Assembly (NCBI GenBank): GCA_017307505.1 | Contig: JAFKEE010000021.1 | Coordinates: 279,949 to 343,948, forward strand | Direction of reading: 5' to 3' | Length of the DNA stretch: 64,000 bases | Source: Acidobacteriota bacterium | Lineage (GTDB): Bacteria > Acidobacteriota > Terriglobia > Bryobacterales > Bryobacteraceae | Part shown: in pieces, positions 1-8,194 of the stretch | Position numbering within the stretch: position 1 is the stretch's first letter | Layout: every line of letters begins with the position of its first letter | Made by a program: the position numbers and the translations under genes | Notes under the pieces: model-generated | The model's database searches: none | What the model saw: only the letters and a program-made list of their open reading frames with translations | What the model was told of the DNA's origin: nothing

Positions 1-570
1 TTCGAGGCTGGGATCGCCTTGAATGCGGATGGCCTCGGGCGCTCCGATGCGGCTGAGATGACCCTGAAGCCGGGCGACAAATTGGGGATGGACTCGAACC
101 TCTGTCACTTCCCGCAGCGACACGTTTTCGAACGCCGCCTTCACCAGGCCGAGCAGCGCCTCTTCCTCGATCACGATCTGGCGGCGCAGGACCCGGCGGG
201 CCATGGCCAGCGCCAGGGCCACGACATCGCGTTCTGCCTGACGGCGCAGGCGGCCTTTCATGCCGGCGGTCTCTTCGATGGAGCGGGCCAGGCGTTCCAC
301 CACCGCTTCCGCTTCGGCGGCGGCCTTCTGACGCCCGGCGGCTTCGCCCTGCCGGAAGTATTCCTGCCGTTCGGATTGCAGCCTGGCCTGCACCTGCTGA
401 TCGACCATCTTCTGGATCTCCGCCTTCTGGCGCTCCGCCGACTGCGGCGCCTGCGGTTCCTGCGGGCGGGCCGGGAGGGACTCCGGTTTGGGGACCGGGT
501 CTCCGATGCGCGGCCACTCGACGACCGGCAGGACGAGTTCCGCGTTCGCCGGCCGGATTCTCGACGCCAT
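1..570 (-). CDS. fliH: Flagellar assembly protein FliH (partial, C-terminus outside window)
   Basis: FliH regulates the flagellar export ATPase FliI and carries it to the export gate. The frame starts at an ATG 4 nt after the fliG stop and stays open for 190 codons to the window edge. The N-terminus is proline-rich. A long charged helical stretch (about residues 45-115) rich in Glu, Gln, Arg and Ala, with a GxxxG-like GRQKAAAEAE region, follows. It then enters a globular part containing RRVLRRQIVIEEE and VRVHPQ, typical of the FliH/YscL C-terminal domain. Position directly after fliG is the standard fliF-fliG-fliH order. The stop codon is not in the window. Confidence 0.85.
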   Translation of the reverse strand, partial: MASRIRPANAELVLPVVEWPRIGDPVPKPESLPARPQEPQAPQSAERQKAEIQKMVDQQVQARLQSERQEYFRQGEAAGRQKAAAEAEAVVERLARSIEETAGMKGRLRRQAERDVVALALAMARRVLRRQIVIEEEALLGLVKAAFENVSLREVTEVRVHPQFVARLQGHLSRIGAPEAIRIQGDPSLE

Positions 571-574
571 GGCC

Positions 575-1618
575 TTAAACGACATACTGCTCGCCGACGG
601 TGCCTTTCAGGCTGATGACGCCCTCCGTCTCCAACTGGCGCACGATGGAGATGATCTGCTGCTGGGAGGCCTCGACCTCCTTGATCTTGACCGGACCCAG
701 TGCATCCATGTCCTCGCGCATCATCTCCGCGCCGCGCTGCGACATGCTCTGCAGGAAGTGGTTCTTCAACTGCTCGCTGGTCCCCTTGAGGGCGACGGTG
801 AGGATCTTGCGGTCGATGCGGCCCAACACTTCCTTAATGCCGTTCTGATCGATGAGGAGGAGGTCCTCGAACACGAACATCAGGTGGCGGATCGTCTCGG
901 CCAGGTTCGCGTCATTGTGTTCAATGTTGTCCAGAATCTCCTTACTGGAGGAGGAGTCCAGGCGATTGAACATCTCGGCGACGGCACGGACACCGCCGTA
1001 GGACTCGCGGCTGAGCTCACCCAGCGCTTTCAGTTTCTGGCCGATGATGATGGCGATCTTGGAGATGATCTCGGGGGAGATCTGATCCAGGCTGGCCATG
1101 CGAAGGGAGACATCGGCCCGCAGATCGACCGGGAGGGAGAAGAGGAGTCCGGCCGCCTGCGACGGATTGAGGTGGCTGAGGATCAGGGCGATGGTCTGCG
1201 GATGCTCGCTGTGGATGAACTTGGCGAGTTGCTGGGGGTCGGCTTTCTGGAGGGCATCGAAGCTGGCCGCTTCGTGGCCCAGCATCTTCACAAGCCGGTC
1301 CAGGATCTTCTTGGCGGTTTCGGCCCCGAAGGCGTTGACGAGGATCTTGCGGGCGTAGTCGATGCCGCCCTTCAGGACGTAGTCGTGCGCCATCGACATC
1401 TGGTAGAACTCTTCCAGAATCGACTCGGCATCTTCGGCGGTGATGGTGGGAATGCGGGCGAGTTCCTTGCCGATGTCGGCGACCTCGTCCTCCTCCATGT
1501 GCTTCAACACCTCGCCGCCGAGCTGGTCTCCCAGGGTGAGCATGAGGACCGCGGCCTTTTGGGCGCCGGTATACTTCGGAGCGGCCGCCTCCGCATCGGG
1601 CGTCATGTTGGTAATCAT
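575..1618 (-). CDS. fliG: Flagellar motor switch protein FliG
   Basis: FliG sits on the MS ring and its C-terminal domain contacts the stator to generate torque and switch direction. The 347-residue product has the normal family length. It has the N-terminal FliF-binding domain (TGAQKAAVLMLTLGD), the middle-domain EHPQTIALILSHL segment (the EHPQ motif that binds FliM), and the charged C-terminal torque helix region with MFVFEDLLLIDQNGIKEVL. The start overlaps the fliF stop by 4 nt (ATGA), indicating translational coupling. Recognition is secure. Confidence 0.97.
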   Translation of the reverse strand: MITNMTPDAEAAAPKYTGAQKAAVLMLTLGDQLGGEVLKHMEEDEVADIGKELARIPTITAEDAESILEEFYQMSMAHDYVLKGGIDYARKILVNAFGAETAKKILDRLVKMLGHEAASFDALQKADPQQLAKFIHSEHPQTIALILSHLNPSQAAGLLFSLPVDLRADVSLRMASLDQISPEIISKIAIIIGQKLKALGELSRESYGGVRAVAEMFNRLDSSSSKEILDNIEHNDANLAETIRHLMFVFEDLLLIDQNGIKEVLGRIDRKILTVALKGTSEQLKNHFLQSMSQRGAEMMREDMDALGPVKIKEVEASQQQIISIVRQLETEGVISLKGTVGEQYVV

Positions 1619-3333
1619 GGACGCTTCTCCGACAGCCAGGTCCGCAGCAGTTGAGCCGCCGCGGCGGGATCCTTCTTGGCCTCCTCCATGATCACTTTCT
1701 TCAGCACCTCAGCCTTCTTGGTCTGCGGCGGCAGCTGCAGGGAGAGCAGCGCCTCGCGGTCCAGACGTTCCTGTTCCAACTGGTTGTCCGCCATCACGGC
1801 CAGGGCCTTCTGCTCGAAGTTCTTTTCGTCCGCCTTCGCTCCTTCCTGAAGCTGAGGAGCTCCAGGATCGACTTCGGGCTCCGACGGGCGGCGCCGCTTG
1901 ATCAGTCCGCGGGTGACGATAAAGATGACCACGCCGATGACGACCAGCATCGCTGCCGCGGCGCCCAGCCAGACGGGCAACGGCGCCTTGTCGAGCAGCG
2001 GTTTCATCCAGGACGGCATGGTGAAGCCGGCGGGTCCGCTCCGAGGAGCCTGGGTGGACGGGGGCGCGTCGGGGGGCTGGACAGCCAGGGTGGCCTCAAA
2101 GGGCAGGGTCTCCACCAGCAGCGAGTCGCCGCGTTCCGACTGGAAACCCACCGTGCCGGCGACGACATCCCTGACGACTTTGAGCGTGTCGGGCGAGAGC
2201 GGTTCCAGGACGCGGCGCGCCTTGGGTCCGGTGCCCTCCCAGCGCAGGGCCTGATCGAGCAGGATGGAGACGGAGAGGCGTTTCACCGTGCCCAGAGGCA
2301 GCTTCAGGTGCTTGATAGTGCGGCTGGTCTGATAGGCGACGTTTTCTGTTTTTCGCGAGACGCCGCCGCCGGAACTGCCGGCGCGGGGCACCGGCCGGGG
2401 CAGGTTCGAGGCGGCGCCGGGCACGCCCGCTGTCGCCCCGAGGCCGCTGGCGTCCTCCGTTTTCTGGGAAGACAGCATGACCGAGCGGTTGGGGTCGAAG
2501 ACCTCCTCGCTCTGCTCGCCACTGGTAAAGTCGCATTCCAGGCTGATCCCGGCGCGGTACTTTTCGGGGCCCAGCAGGGGATCGAGGGTGGAGCGGATCT
2601 TGGCCAGGTAGTCGCGTTCCAGTCCCTGCCGGAACTCGAGCATGGCGCTGGAGTTGGCGGTTTCGGAATCGGCGTCGCGGCGCGGTTTGCTGAGCAGGTT
2701 TCCGCTCATATCGAGGACGGAGACGGATTCGGGTGTCAGGCCCTCCACGGCGCTGGACGTCAGATGCTGAATCGCGACGACATTGGCTGACGAGAGCTTC
2801 GCGCCGGGGCGCAGGCGCAGCATGACACTGGCTTTGGCCGGTTGGCGGTTCTCCAGGAAGACCGACTCCTTCGCAAACGTGACGTGGACGCGGGCGCGGT
2901 CGACCTCGGCGAGGGCGATGACGCTGCGCTCGAGTTCCCCTTCCAGGGCACGGCGAAAGTTCACGTGCTCCGCGAAGTCAGTCGTCCCGAGGTTCGTCTT
3001 GTCGAAGAGTTCGAAGCCGAGGCGTCCGGTGCGCGGCAACCCGGCGGCGGCCATCTCAATGCGCAGTTCCGCCACGCGGGCGGAAGGAACCAGGATGGTG
3101 CCGTTGTCGGCGACCTTGTAGGGCACATTGGCCGCTTTGAGCCGTTCCACCAGGGCACCGGAGTCTTCGGCGCTGACCTCAGTGAAGAGCGGGCGCAGAT
3201 CACGCTCCTTATTCCAGCGGATGCCGAACACGATGCCCGCCACGACGGCGGCGGTGGCGGCGAGAATGACGATCCGCTGGCGCAGCGTCAGACCGGCGAG
3301 GATTTGCTTGAACTGGCCCATCTCTTCTGGCAC
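1615..3333 (-). CDS. fliF: Flagellar M-ring protein FliF
   Basis: FliF forms the MS ring in the inner membrane, the base on which the rotor and export apparatus assemble. The protein (572 residues) has a first membrane segment at about residues 14-36. A periplasmic YscJ/FliF ring-building domain follows (LFTEVSAEDSGALVERLKAANVPYK), then a second membrane segment near residues 455-480 (VWLGAAAAMLVVIGVVIFIV). It ends in a cytoplasmic FliG-binding tail. The start is GTG, 10 nt after the fliE stop. An ATG four codons downstream (3321) is an equally possible start. Confidence 0.96.
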   Translation of the reverse strand: MPEEMGQFKQILAGLTLRQRIVILAATAAVVAGIVFGIRWNKERDLRPLFTEVSAEDSGALVERLKAANVPYKVADNGTILVPSARVAELRIEMAAAGLPRTGRLGFELFDKTNLGTTDFAEHVNFRRALEGELERSVIALAEVDRARVHVTFAKESVFLENRQPAKASVMLRLRPGAKLSSANVVAIQHLTSSAVEGLTPESVSVLDMSGNLLSKPRRDADSETANSSAMLEFRQGLERDYLAKIRSTLDPLLGPEKYRAGISLECDFTSGEQSEEVFDPNRSVMLSSQKTEDASGLGATAGVPGAASNLPRPVPRAGSSGGGVSRKTENVAYQTSRTIKHLKLPLGTVKRLSVSILLDQALRWEGTGPKARRVLEPLSPDTLKVVRDVVAGTVGFQSERGDSLLVETLPFEATLAVQPPDAPPSTQAPRSGPAGFTMPSWMKPLLDKAPLPVWLGAAAAMLVVIGVVIFIVTRGLIKRRRPSEPEVDPGAPQLQEGAKADEKNFEQKALAVMADNQLEQERLDREALLSLQLPPQTKKAEVLKKVIMEEAKKDPAAAAQLLRTWLSEKRP

Positions 3334-3343
3334 CCGCGGTCAC

Positions 3344-3640
3344 TCAGACCTGCATGCGCATCACTTCCTGGTAGGCCGAAACCATCTTGTTGCGGACCTG
3401 GAGAAACAGGTCGAAGGCGATGCCGGCCCGTTGCTGGTCGAGGGCGACTTTGTGGAGGTCCTGCCCTTCGCCGTTCAGGAAACTCTCCATGCTGGCGTGG
3501 GCTTCGTTCTGCATCGTGTTGACGGCCTCCACAGCGCCGTTCATGACGGCGCGGAAGGACTCGCCGCCACCGGGCACGTGCGTGCGGACCTGGCCAATGC
3601 CGGGCGGCAGTTGAATGGGAGTAATGGGCGGGATCGTCAT
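3344..3640 (-). CDS. fliE: Flagellar hook-basal body complex protein FliE
   Basis: FliE connects the MS ring to the proximal rod. The 98-residue product matches the family size and ends with the typical C-terminal block (DLHKVALDQQRAGIAFDLFLQVRNKMVSAYQEV, residues about 60-95), in which the RAGIAFDLFLQVRNKM helix is diagnostic. It lies 7 nt downstream of flgC in the flagellar operon. Confidence 0.95.
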   Translation of the reverse strand: MTIPPITPIQLPPGIGQVRTHVPGGGESFRAVMNGAVEAVNTMQNEAHASMESFLNGEGQDLHKVALDQQRAGIAFDLFLQVRNKMVSAYQEVMRMQV

Positions 3641-3647
3641 GGGCGCA

Positions 3648-4085
3648 TCACTTCATCAGGTCGATGGATTTGGAGACCATGTCTTTCACGGCGGAAATCG
3701 CGGCCACGTTGGCCTGGTAGCCGCGGGTGGCGCCCATGAGGTCGACCATCTCCTCGGCGGGACTCATGTGAGGGAAGGCCACGTAACCGCGGGCGTCGGC
3801 GTGAGGGTGGCCGGGCTGATAGCGCAGGTCCGGAGGGCGGCTGTCTTCCACGATCTGGGAGACGCCGACGCCCATGGACCCGGCGGACATCTCGGTCTGG
3901 AAGACCGCCGAAAAAGGCGAGCCCTGGGCTTCGGATTCGAAGACCACATCCTTGCGGCGATAAGGACCGCCTTCCGGCGTGCGGGTGGTCTCGGAGTTGG
4001 CCAGGTTCTCGACGATGACTTCGGCGCGGGCGCGTTGGGCGGCCATGCCGGAGGCGCTGACGGAGAGGAGGTTGAAGAGGCTCAT
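3648..4085 (-). CDS. flgC: Flagellar basal-body rod protein FlgC
   Basis: FlgC is a proximal rod subunit secreted through the flagellar export apparatus. The N-terminal D0 signature SASGMAAQRARAEVIVENLANSETTRT is visible at about residues 9-35. The C-terminal D0 helix ends MGATRGYQANVAAISAVKDMVSKSIDL, the classic FlgB/FlgC/FlgG pattern. Length 145 residues is normal. The start overlaps the flgB stop by 4 nt. Confidence 0.96.
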   Translation of the reverse strand: MSLFNLLSVSASGMAAQRARAEVIVENLANSETTRTPEGGPYRRKDVVFESEAQGSPFSAVFQTEMSAGSMGVGVSQIVEDSRPPDLRYQPGHPHADARGYVAFPHMSPAEEMVDLMGATRGYQANVAAISAVKDMVSKSIDLMK

Positions 4086-4435
4086 GCGCCCTTGCCCTCG
4101 TCGATGGCCTTGCGGACCATGCGGAGTTCATTGCGCAGCAGATTGGTGGCGACGTTGAAGCGCAGGGCGTTTTCGGCCAGCAGGCGCGATTCCCGGTCGA
4201 GGCTCACGTTGTTGCCGTCGTTCTTCATGGTGAGGCCGGTGGGCTCGATCACATTGGGCGTGCCGCCTGGGGTTTGGGAGAGGAACTCGAACTGGAAGTC
4301 GAGGTCCTTGGTGCGATAGCCGGGGGTATCGAGGTTCGCCAGATTGGCCGCGACGAGCTTCTGGCGGTCAGCCAGCAGGTCCATGTAGCCTTCGAGGCGA
4401 GAGGTGATGGCCGGTAGCATGATGGTGATCCCCAT
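4082..4435 (-). CDS. flgB: Flagellar basal-body rod protein FlgB
   Basis: FlgB is the most membrane-proximal rod subunit. The 117-residue product contains the conserved LVAANLANLDTPGYRTKDLDF segment near its N-terminus, and a C-terminal ALRFNVATNLLRNELRMVRKAI helix. It is the first visible gene of the leftward flagellar operon. An internal ATG five codons in (encoding MLPAITSR) is an alternative start, because neither start has a strong ribosome binding site. Confidence 0.94.
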   Translation of the reverse strand: MGITIMLPAITSRLEGYMDLLADRQKLVAANLANLDTPGYRTKDLDFQFEFLSQTPGGTPNVIEPTGLTMKNDGNNVSLDRESRLLAENALRFNVATNLLRNELRMVRKAIDEGKGA

Positions 4436-4455
4436 GCAGATGTGTGGCCAAGAGC

Positions 4456-4482
4456 TTATCGGCCCGGGGCGGGCGGGTAATA
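4456..4482 (-). promoter_or_regulatory. Possible sigma-28-like box upstream of flgB
   Basis: On the minus strand, 21 nt before flgB, the sequence GCCGATAA matches the sigma-28 (FliA) -10 consensus exactly. The -35 at 15 nt spacing is TATT, against consensus TAAA, so only half the promoter fits. Class-II rod and ring genes are more often driven by other sigma factors, so this may be chance. Confidence 0.25.
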
Positions 4483-4534
4483 GGAGAATCGGACCTTTAG
4501 AATGTATGCGTTGGAGCTGGAGAGGGGAAAGCGC

Positions 4535-4948
4535 TTAGTCTTCGTACATGGAGGGATAGGCGAGTTTCATTTCGGAAGCGGTTTCATGGGCTGTTCCGAT
4601 TTGGATCAGGCGGCCTTTGCCGATTCCGGGGCAGCGGCGGCCGGTTTTCTCCCAGGCCTGGCGGGTTTCGAGCAGCTCCGGCCAGAAGGGGAAGAGACGG
4701 CACTGGGTGGGTTTGCTCTCGTGGATGGAGCAGCCGCCGTGGAGCAGGAAGTGGCACTGGCGGTCGCGCGGTTTGCGGAAGCGCAGCAGGTGGCGGGTAC
4801 GGTAGACGTATTTCTTCTCAAATTCGGCCGGGGTGAGGCCGATGTGGCGGGCGGCGTTCTTGAGATCCTGTTCAGTTATATAGACATAGCCTTCCATATC
4901 GCAGCAGCGGGTACAGCCGGGCTGGCAGGTGAAACGAACGCCTTCCAT
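4535..4948 (-). CDS. YkgJ/UPF0153 family cysteine-cluster protein
   Basis: The 137-residue protein has an N-terminal C8-x3-C12-x2-C15-C16 cluster followed by CSIHESKPTQCRLFPFWP. This is the pattern of the YkgJ-type zinc- or iron-binding cysteine cluster family. The biochemical role of the family is not established; a metal or Fe-S ligand set is inferred from the cysteines. No Shine-Dalgarno sequence precedes the ATG, but a TATCCT box lies 7 nt upstream. It is a single-gene unit between flgB and the SPOR/lipA/lnt operon. Confidence 0.85.
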   Translation of the reverse strand: MEGVRFTCQPGCTRCCDMEGYVYITEQDLKNAARHIGLTPAEFEKKYVYRTRHLLRFRKPRDRQCHFLLHGGCSIHESKPTQCRLFPFWPELLETRQAWEKTGRRCPGIGKGRLIQIGTAHETASEMKLAYPSMYED

Positions 4949-4955
4949 ACCGGAC

Positions 4956-4961
4956 AGGATA
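4956..4961 (-). promoter_or_regulatory. -10-like TATCCT box, 7 nt before start (leaderless candidate)
   Basis: TATCCT on the minus strand ends 7 nt before the ATG at 4948, with no purine-rich ribosome binding site between them. The spacing fits a transcript starting at or next to the start codon. No convincing -35 hexamer was seen. Confidence 0.35.
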
Positions 4962-5090
4962 GCGGTTCCAGCCCACCCGCGGTTGTGCCAGCCGGGCGAT
5001 GGGGGGTATTCTCGACAATAAGGCAGAGTGCGCGGCCGATTGGCGCAACATTTTGCCGGATGGATGTTTTAGGGAGACGGCGGTGAGGTT

Positions 5091-5750
5091 ATGGCAGCCA
5101 GAGACGACGGCGAGTTTGAACTGATTCTCGGTAACAAACAACTGCTCAGCGTTTTGTTCATAGTGATCGTGTTACTGGGTGTCTTCTTTACGATGGGTTT
5201 CCTGGCCGGCCGCAGTACCGGCGCAGGGACAACGGTGGCGCAGAACAAGCAGGCGGACAAGCTGCCGTTGTCGGTGGACGCGCCCAACCCGCAGAAGGAG
5301 ACCATCCCGCCGGCCTCGGATGCGGACATGGCGGAGAAGCCGGCGGAGAAAGCGCCCGTCGAGCAGCCGGTTGAGCGCCAGCCGGAACCGGCACCGCAGC
5401 GGCAGGTGGAGCCGCCACCCGCTCCGAAGAAAGAGACCCCCAAGAAGGAAGCCGCCAAGAAAGAGGCCGCGAAGCCGGAACCGGTGCGGGCGGCGCAGGG
5501 CGGCTACACGCAGACGCCGCCGGGCGGCACCTACCTGCAGGCCGCGGCGACGCGCCGGGCCGAAGCGGAATCGATGCTGGGTGCGATTGCGGGCAAGACC
5601 GGGCTGCGCGGCTACGTCACGCCGTCGCCGAAGTCGAGCGAACTGTTCCGCGTGATCATTGGACCGCTGGGCAGCAACGAGTCTGTCGCGAATGCGCGTG
5701 TGAAGCTGATTGAACTGGGTGTCAAATCTCCGTACGTCGTGAAGTATTGA
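5091..5750 (+). CDS. SPOR-domain membrane protein
   Basis: Residues about 16-38 form a single membrane anchor (LLSVLFIVIVLLGVFFTMGF) after a short cytoplasmic tail. A long Pro/Glu/Lys/Ala-rich linker (about 50-135) is followed by a C-terminal SPOR-like domain (about 140-219) with YLQAAATRR, ELFRVIIGPLGSNESV and the closing VKSPYVVKY. SPOR domains bind denuded peptidoglycan, so a cell-wall or division-site role is likely. A GGTGAGGTT stretch precedes the ATG. The stop overlaps the lipA start. Confidence 0.85.
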   Translation: MAARDDGEFELILGNKQLLSVLFIVIVLLGVFFTMGFLAGRSTGAGTTVAQNKQADKLPLSVDAPNPQKETIPPASDADMAEKPAEKAPVEQPVERQPEPAPQRQVEPPPAPKKETPKKEAAKKEAAKPEPVRAAQGGYTQTPPGGTYLQAAATRRAEAESMLGAIAGKTGLRGYVTPSPKSSELFRVIIGPLGSNESVANARVKLIELGVKSPYVVKY

Positions 5751-6682
5751 TGGATTCCCTTGTCCAGCTGGACCCACGGCCCAAGAAGCAGCGCCTGCGG
5801 CTGCCGGAATTCCTGCGCAAACCGGACACGCACTTCCATTCGGTGCAGCTGCTGAAGAACGGCCTGCGCGAGCACAACCTGCACACGGTCTGCGAGTCGG
5901 CGCGCTGCCCGAACATTCACGAATGCTTCCACCGCGGCGCGGCGACGTTCATGATCCTGGGCAATATCTGTACTCGCGGTTGCACCTTCTGCTCAGTGCC
6001 GAAGGGTTCGCCGGAGAAGCAGGAGATGCCCATCGATCCGTTGGAGCCGGCGAATGTGGCGCGCATGGCGGCGCAGATGGGCCTGCGCTATGTCGTGATC
6101 ACCAGCGTGAATCGGGACGACCTGGCCGATGGCGGTTCGAATCACTTCGCCGAGACCGTGCGAAGGGTGAGAGAAGCGCTGCCGGAGGCTACGGTGGAGG
6201 TACTGACTCCGGACTTCTGCGGCGACCTGGACGCCGTGGCGCGCGTGCTGGATGCCGGGCCGCACGTGTTCAACCACAACATGGAGACGATCGCGCGGCT
6301 CTACCGGCGGATCCGGCCGCAGGCGAATTATCAGCAGTCCTTGGATGTACTGGGATTTGCGCGGAGCTATCGGGCCGATGTGCTGACGAAGTCCGGCCTG
6401 ATGGTGGGGCTGGGTGAGACGGAAGACGAGGTCAACGGGCTGCTGCGGGACCTGCGCGGCGTCCACGCCGATGTGGCGACCATCGGACAGTACCTGCAGC
6501 CGACGCGGCGCAATGTGGAAGTGTCCGAGCATGTTCCGCCGGACCGCTATGAGCGCTGGCAGGCCTACGGCGAGTCGATCGGCTTCAAGAAGGTGTTTGC
6601 GGGGCCGTTTGTGCGGTCCAGTTATATGGCCGATCTGGTGAACCATTCGGCCCGGGAGGCGCGCCCAGAGGCGCAGGTGTAA
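5750..6682 (+). CDS. lipA: Lipoyl synthase LipA
   Basis: LipA is a radical SAM enzyme that inserts two sulfurs into protein-bound octanoate to make lipoate for 2-oxoacid dehydrogenases. The auxiliary-cluster cysteines C48, C53 and C59 (CESARCPNIHEC) and the radical-SAM CTRGCTFC motif (C74, C78, C81) are both present, as is the C-terminal RSSY motif whose serine ligates the auxiliary cluster. Length is about 310 residues, as expected. The ATG at 5750 overlaps the upstream TGA; a TTG one codon earlier is also in frame. Its stop shares one base with the lnt start. Confidence 0.97.
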   Translation: MDSLVQLDPRPKKQRLRLPEFLRKPDTHFHSVQLLKNGLREHNLHTVCESARCPNIHECFHRGAATFMILGNICTRGCTFCSVPKGSPEKQEMPIDPLEPANVARMAAQMGLRYVVITSVNRDDLADGGSNHFAETVRRVREALPEATVEVLTPDFCGDLDAVARVLDAGPHVFNHNMETIARLYRRIRPQANYQQSLDVLGFARSYRADVLTKSGLMVGLGETEDEVNGLLRDLRGVHADVATIGQYLQPTRRNVEVSEHVPPDRYERWQAYGESIGFKKVFAGPFVRSSYMADLVNHSAREARPEAQV

Positions 6683-8166
6683 TGTACCGCTGGCAGTTGT
6701 CCCTGGCCGGATCGATCCTGACGGCCGTTTTTCTCATCGTTCTCTTTCCTCCATTTCAGATCTCCCTGCTGGCTCCGGTCGCGCTGACGCCGCTGCTGTA
6801 TGCGCTGGCGCAGGAGCCCGACGGCAAGCACCGTTTCCTGTGGGGCTGGCTGTGCGGGTTCCTCTATTGGGTGATCGTGTGCCACTGGATCCGCGATGTG
6901 CTGGCAGCGTACGGCGGATTGACCGGACCGTTGAGCTGGCTGGCCGTGGTCCTTTTTGCCGCCGCCAAGGGGCTGCATATGGCGGTCTTTGCCTGGCTGG
7001 CGGGGTTTGTCCTGAACCGCAGGTGGGCGATTCCGGCGGTGGCGGCGCTGTGGACGGGGATTGAGCGGACGCATGGTCCGCTGGGGTTCGCCTGGCTGAC
7101 GCTGGGCAATGCGGGCATCGAGATGGCGGCTCCGCTGCGGGCGGCTCCGGTATTTGGGGTGTATGGGCTGTCGTTCATCTTTGCCATGCTGGCGGCCGGA
7201 TTGACGATGGTGGCCCTGCGGCGCGACCGGCGCCAATTGGCCTGGCTGCTGCCGTTGGTCTTGTTGTACGTGCTGCCAATTGCCGGTCCGACCAAGGCGC
7301 CCGACACGCAGGCGGCCGCGATCCAGACCAATATCGGTGCAGACGTGAAGTGGACGGCGGAGGAAAAGGAACGCGTGGTGAAGCGGCTGTCGCTGCTGAC
7401 GCTGCAGGAGTCGCTCGACGTGGCCAAGCCGAAGCCGGGCCTGGTGCTGTGGCCCGAGGCTCCGGCTCCGTTCTATTACTACGATGACGCGGCGTTCCGC
7501 GAGCAGGTGACCGGCGCGGCGCGGCTGGCCGGGGCTCCGCTGCTGTTCACGGGTGTGGCTTACACACCGCAGAAGGAGCCGCTCAATTCGGCCATCCTGC
7601 TGGGACCGGAAGGGCAACTGCTGGGCCGCTACGACAAGGTGAACCTGGTGCCGTTTGGCGAATACATCCCGGCGGGCTTTGGCTGGATCCAGAAGATTTC
7701 GAGCGAGGCGGGCAATTACGCTCCGGGGGCGGGTCCGAAGGTATTCATCACGGAAGGCCATACGCTGGGGGCGTTCATCTGCTACGAATCCGCCTTCCCG
7801 AGCTATATTCGCGAGTTCGCCAAGAGCGGCGCCGAGGTGCTGGTGAATCTGACGAATGACGGCTATTTCGGGCACGGGGTCGCGCGCGAGCAGCATCTGC
7901 AACTGGTGCGGATGCGGGCGGTGGAGAACCAGCGCTGGGTGCTGCGGCCGGCGAACGACGGCATCACGGCGTCGATCGATCCGGCGGGCCGCATCTGGGA
8001 CCGGCTACCCGAGTTCAAGCTCACCAGCGGCCGGCTGCGTTTTGGCTGGAACCGCACGAAGACGCTCTATACGGAATATGGCGACTGGTTCGCGTGGCTG
8101 TGCCTGGCGGCCGGACTGGCCGGTGTGGTGTATACGCAACTGCCCACCTATCGTCCGGCGGAGTAG
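6682..8166 (+). CDS. lnt: Apolipoprotein N-acyltransferase Lnt
   Basis: Lnt adds the third acyl chain to lipoproteins in the inner membrane. The N-terminal half (about residues 8-200) is a series of hydrophobic helices. The C-terminal half is a nitrilase-like domain with the expected triad: E259 in LVLWPEAPAP, K319 in GRYDKVNLVPFGEYIP and C368 in GAFICYES. Length 494 residues is typical. The start overlaps the lipA stop (TAATG), so SPOR, lipA and lnt form one translationally coupled envelope/lipid operon. Confidence 0.96.
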   Translation: MYRWQLSLAGSILTAVFLIVLFPPFQISLLAPVALTPLLYALAQEPDGKHRFLWGWLCGFLYWVIVCHWIRDVLAAYGGLTGPLSWLAVVLFAAAKGLHMAVFAWLAGFVLNRRWAIPAVAALWTGIERTHGPLGFAWLTLGNAGIEMAAPLRAAPVFGVYGLSFIFAMLAAGLTMVALRRDRRQLAWLLPLVLLYVLPIAGPTKAPDTQAAAIQTNIGADVKWTAEEKERVVKRLSLLTLQESLDVAKPKPGLVLWPEAPAPFYYYDDAAFREQVTGAARLAGAPLLFTGVAYTPQKEPLNSAILLGPEGQLLGRYDKVNLVPFGEYIPAGFGWIQKISSEAGNYAPGAGPKVFITEGHTLGAFICYESAFPSYIREFAKSGAEVLVNLTNDGYFGHGVAREQHLQLVRMRAVENQRWVLRPANDGITASIDPAGRIWDRLPEFKLTSGRLRFGWNRTKTLYTEYGDWFAWLCLAAGLAGVVYTQLPTYRPAE

Positions 8167-8179
8167 CAGCCCGGCGCAG

Positions 8180-8185
8180 TAAAAT
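8180..8185 (+). promoter_or_regulatory. -10-like TAAAAT box, 9 nt before start (leaderless candidate)
   Basis: TAAAAT lies 9 nt before the ATG at 8195, in the 28-nt gap after lnt. The intervening bases contain no AGGAGG-like site. If active, the transcript would begin almost at the start codon. Confidence 0.35.
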
Positions 8186-8194
8186 GGGCGCGCC

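Noticed and set aside
488-1654. Long plus-strand frame opposite fliG
   Set aside because: Antisense shadow of fliG; the translation is Leu/Asp/Arg-rich low-complexity sequence without motifs.
6622-7902. 426-codon minus frame opposite lnt
   Set aside because: Arg/Gln/Pro-rich translation typical of antisense frames in GC-rich genes; lnt has its catalytic triad and operon context.
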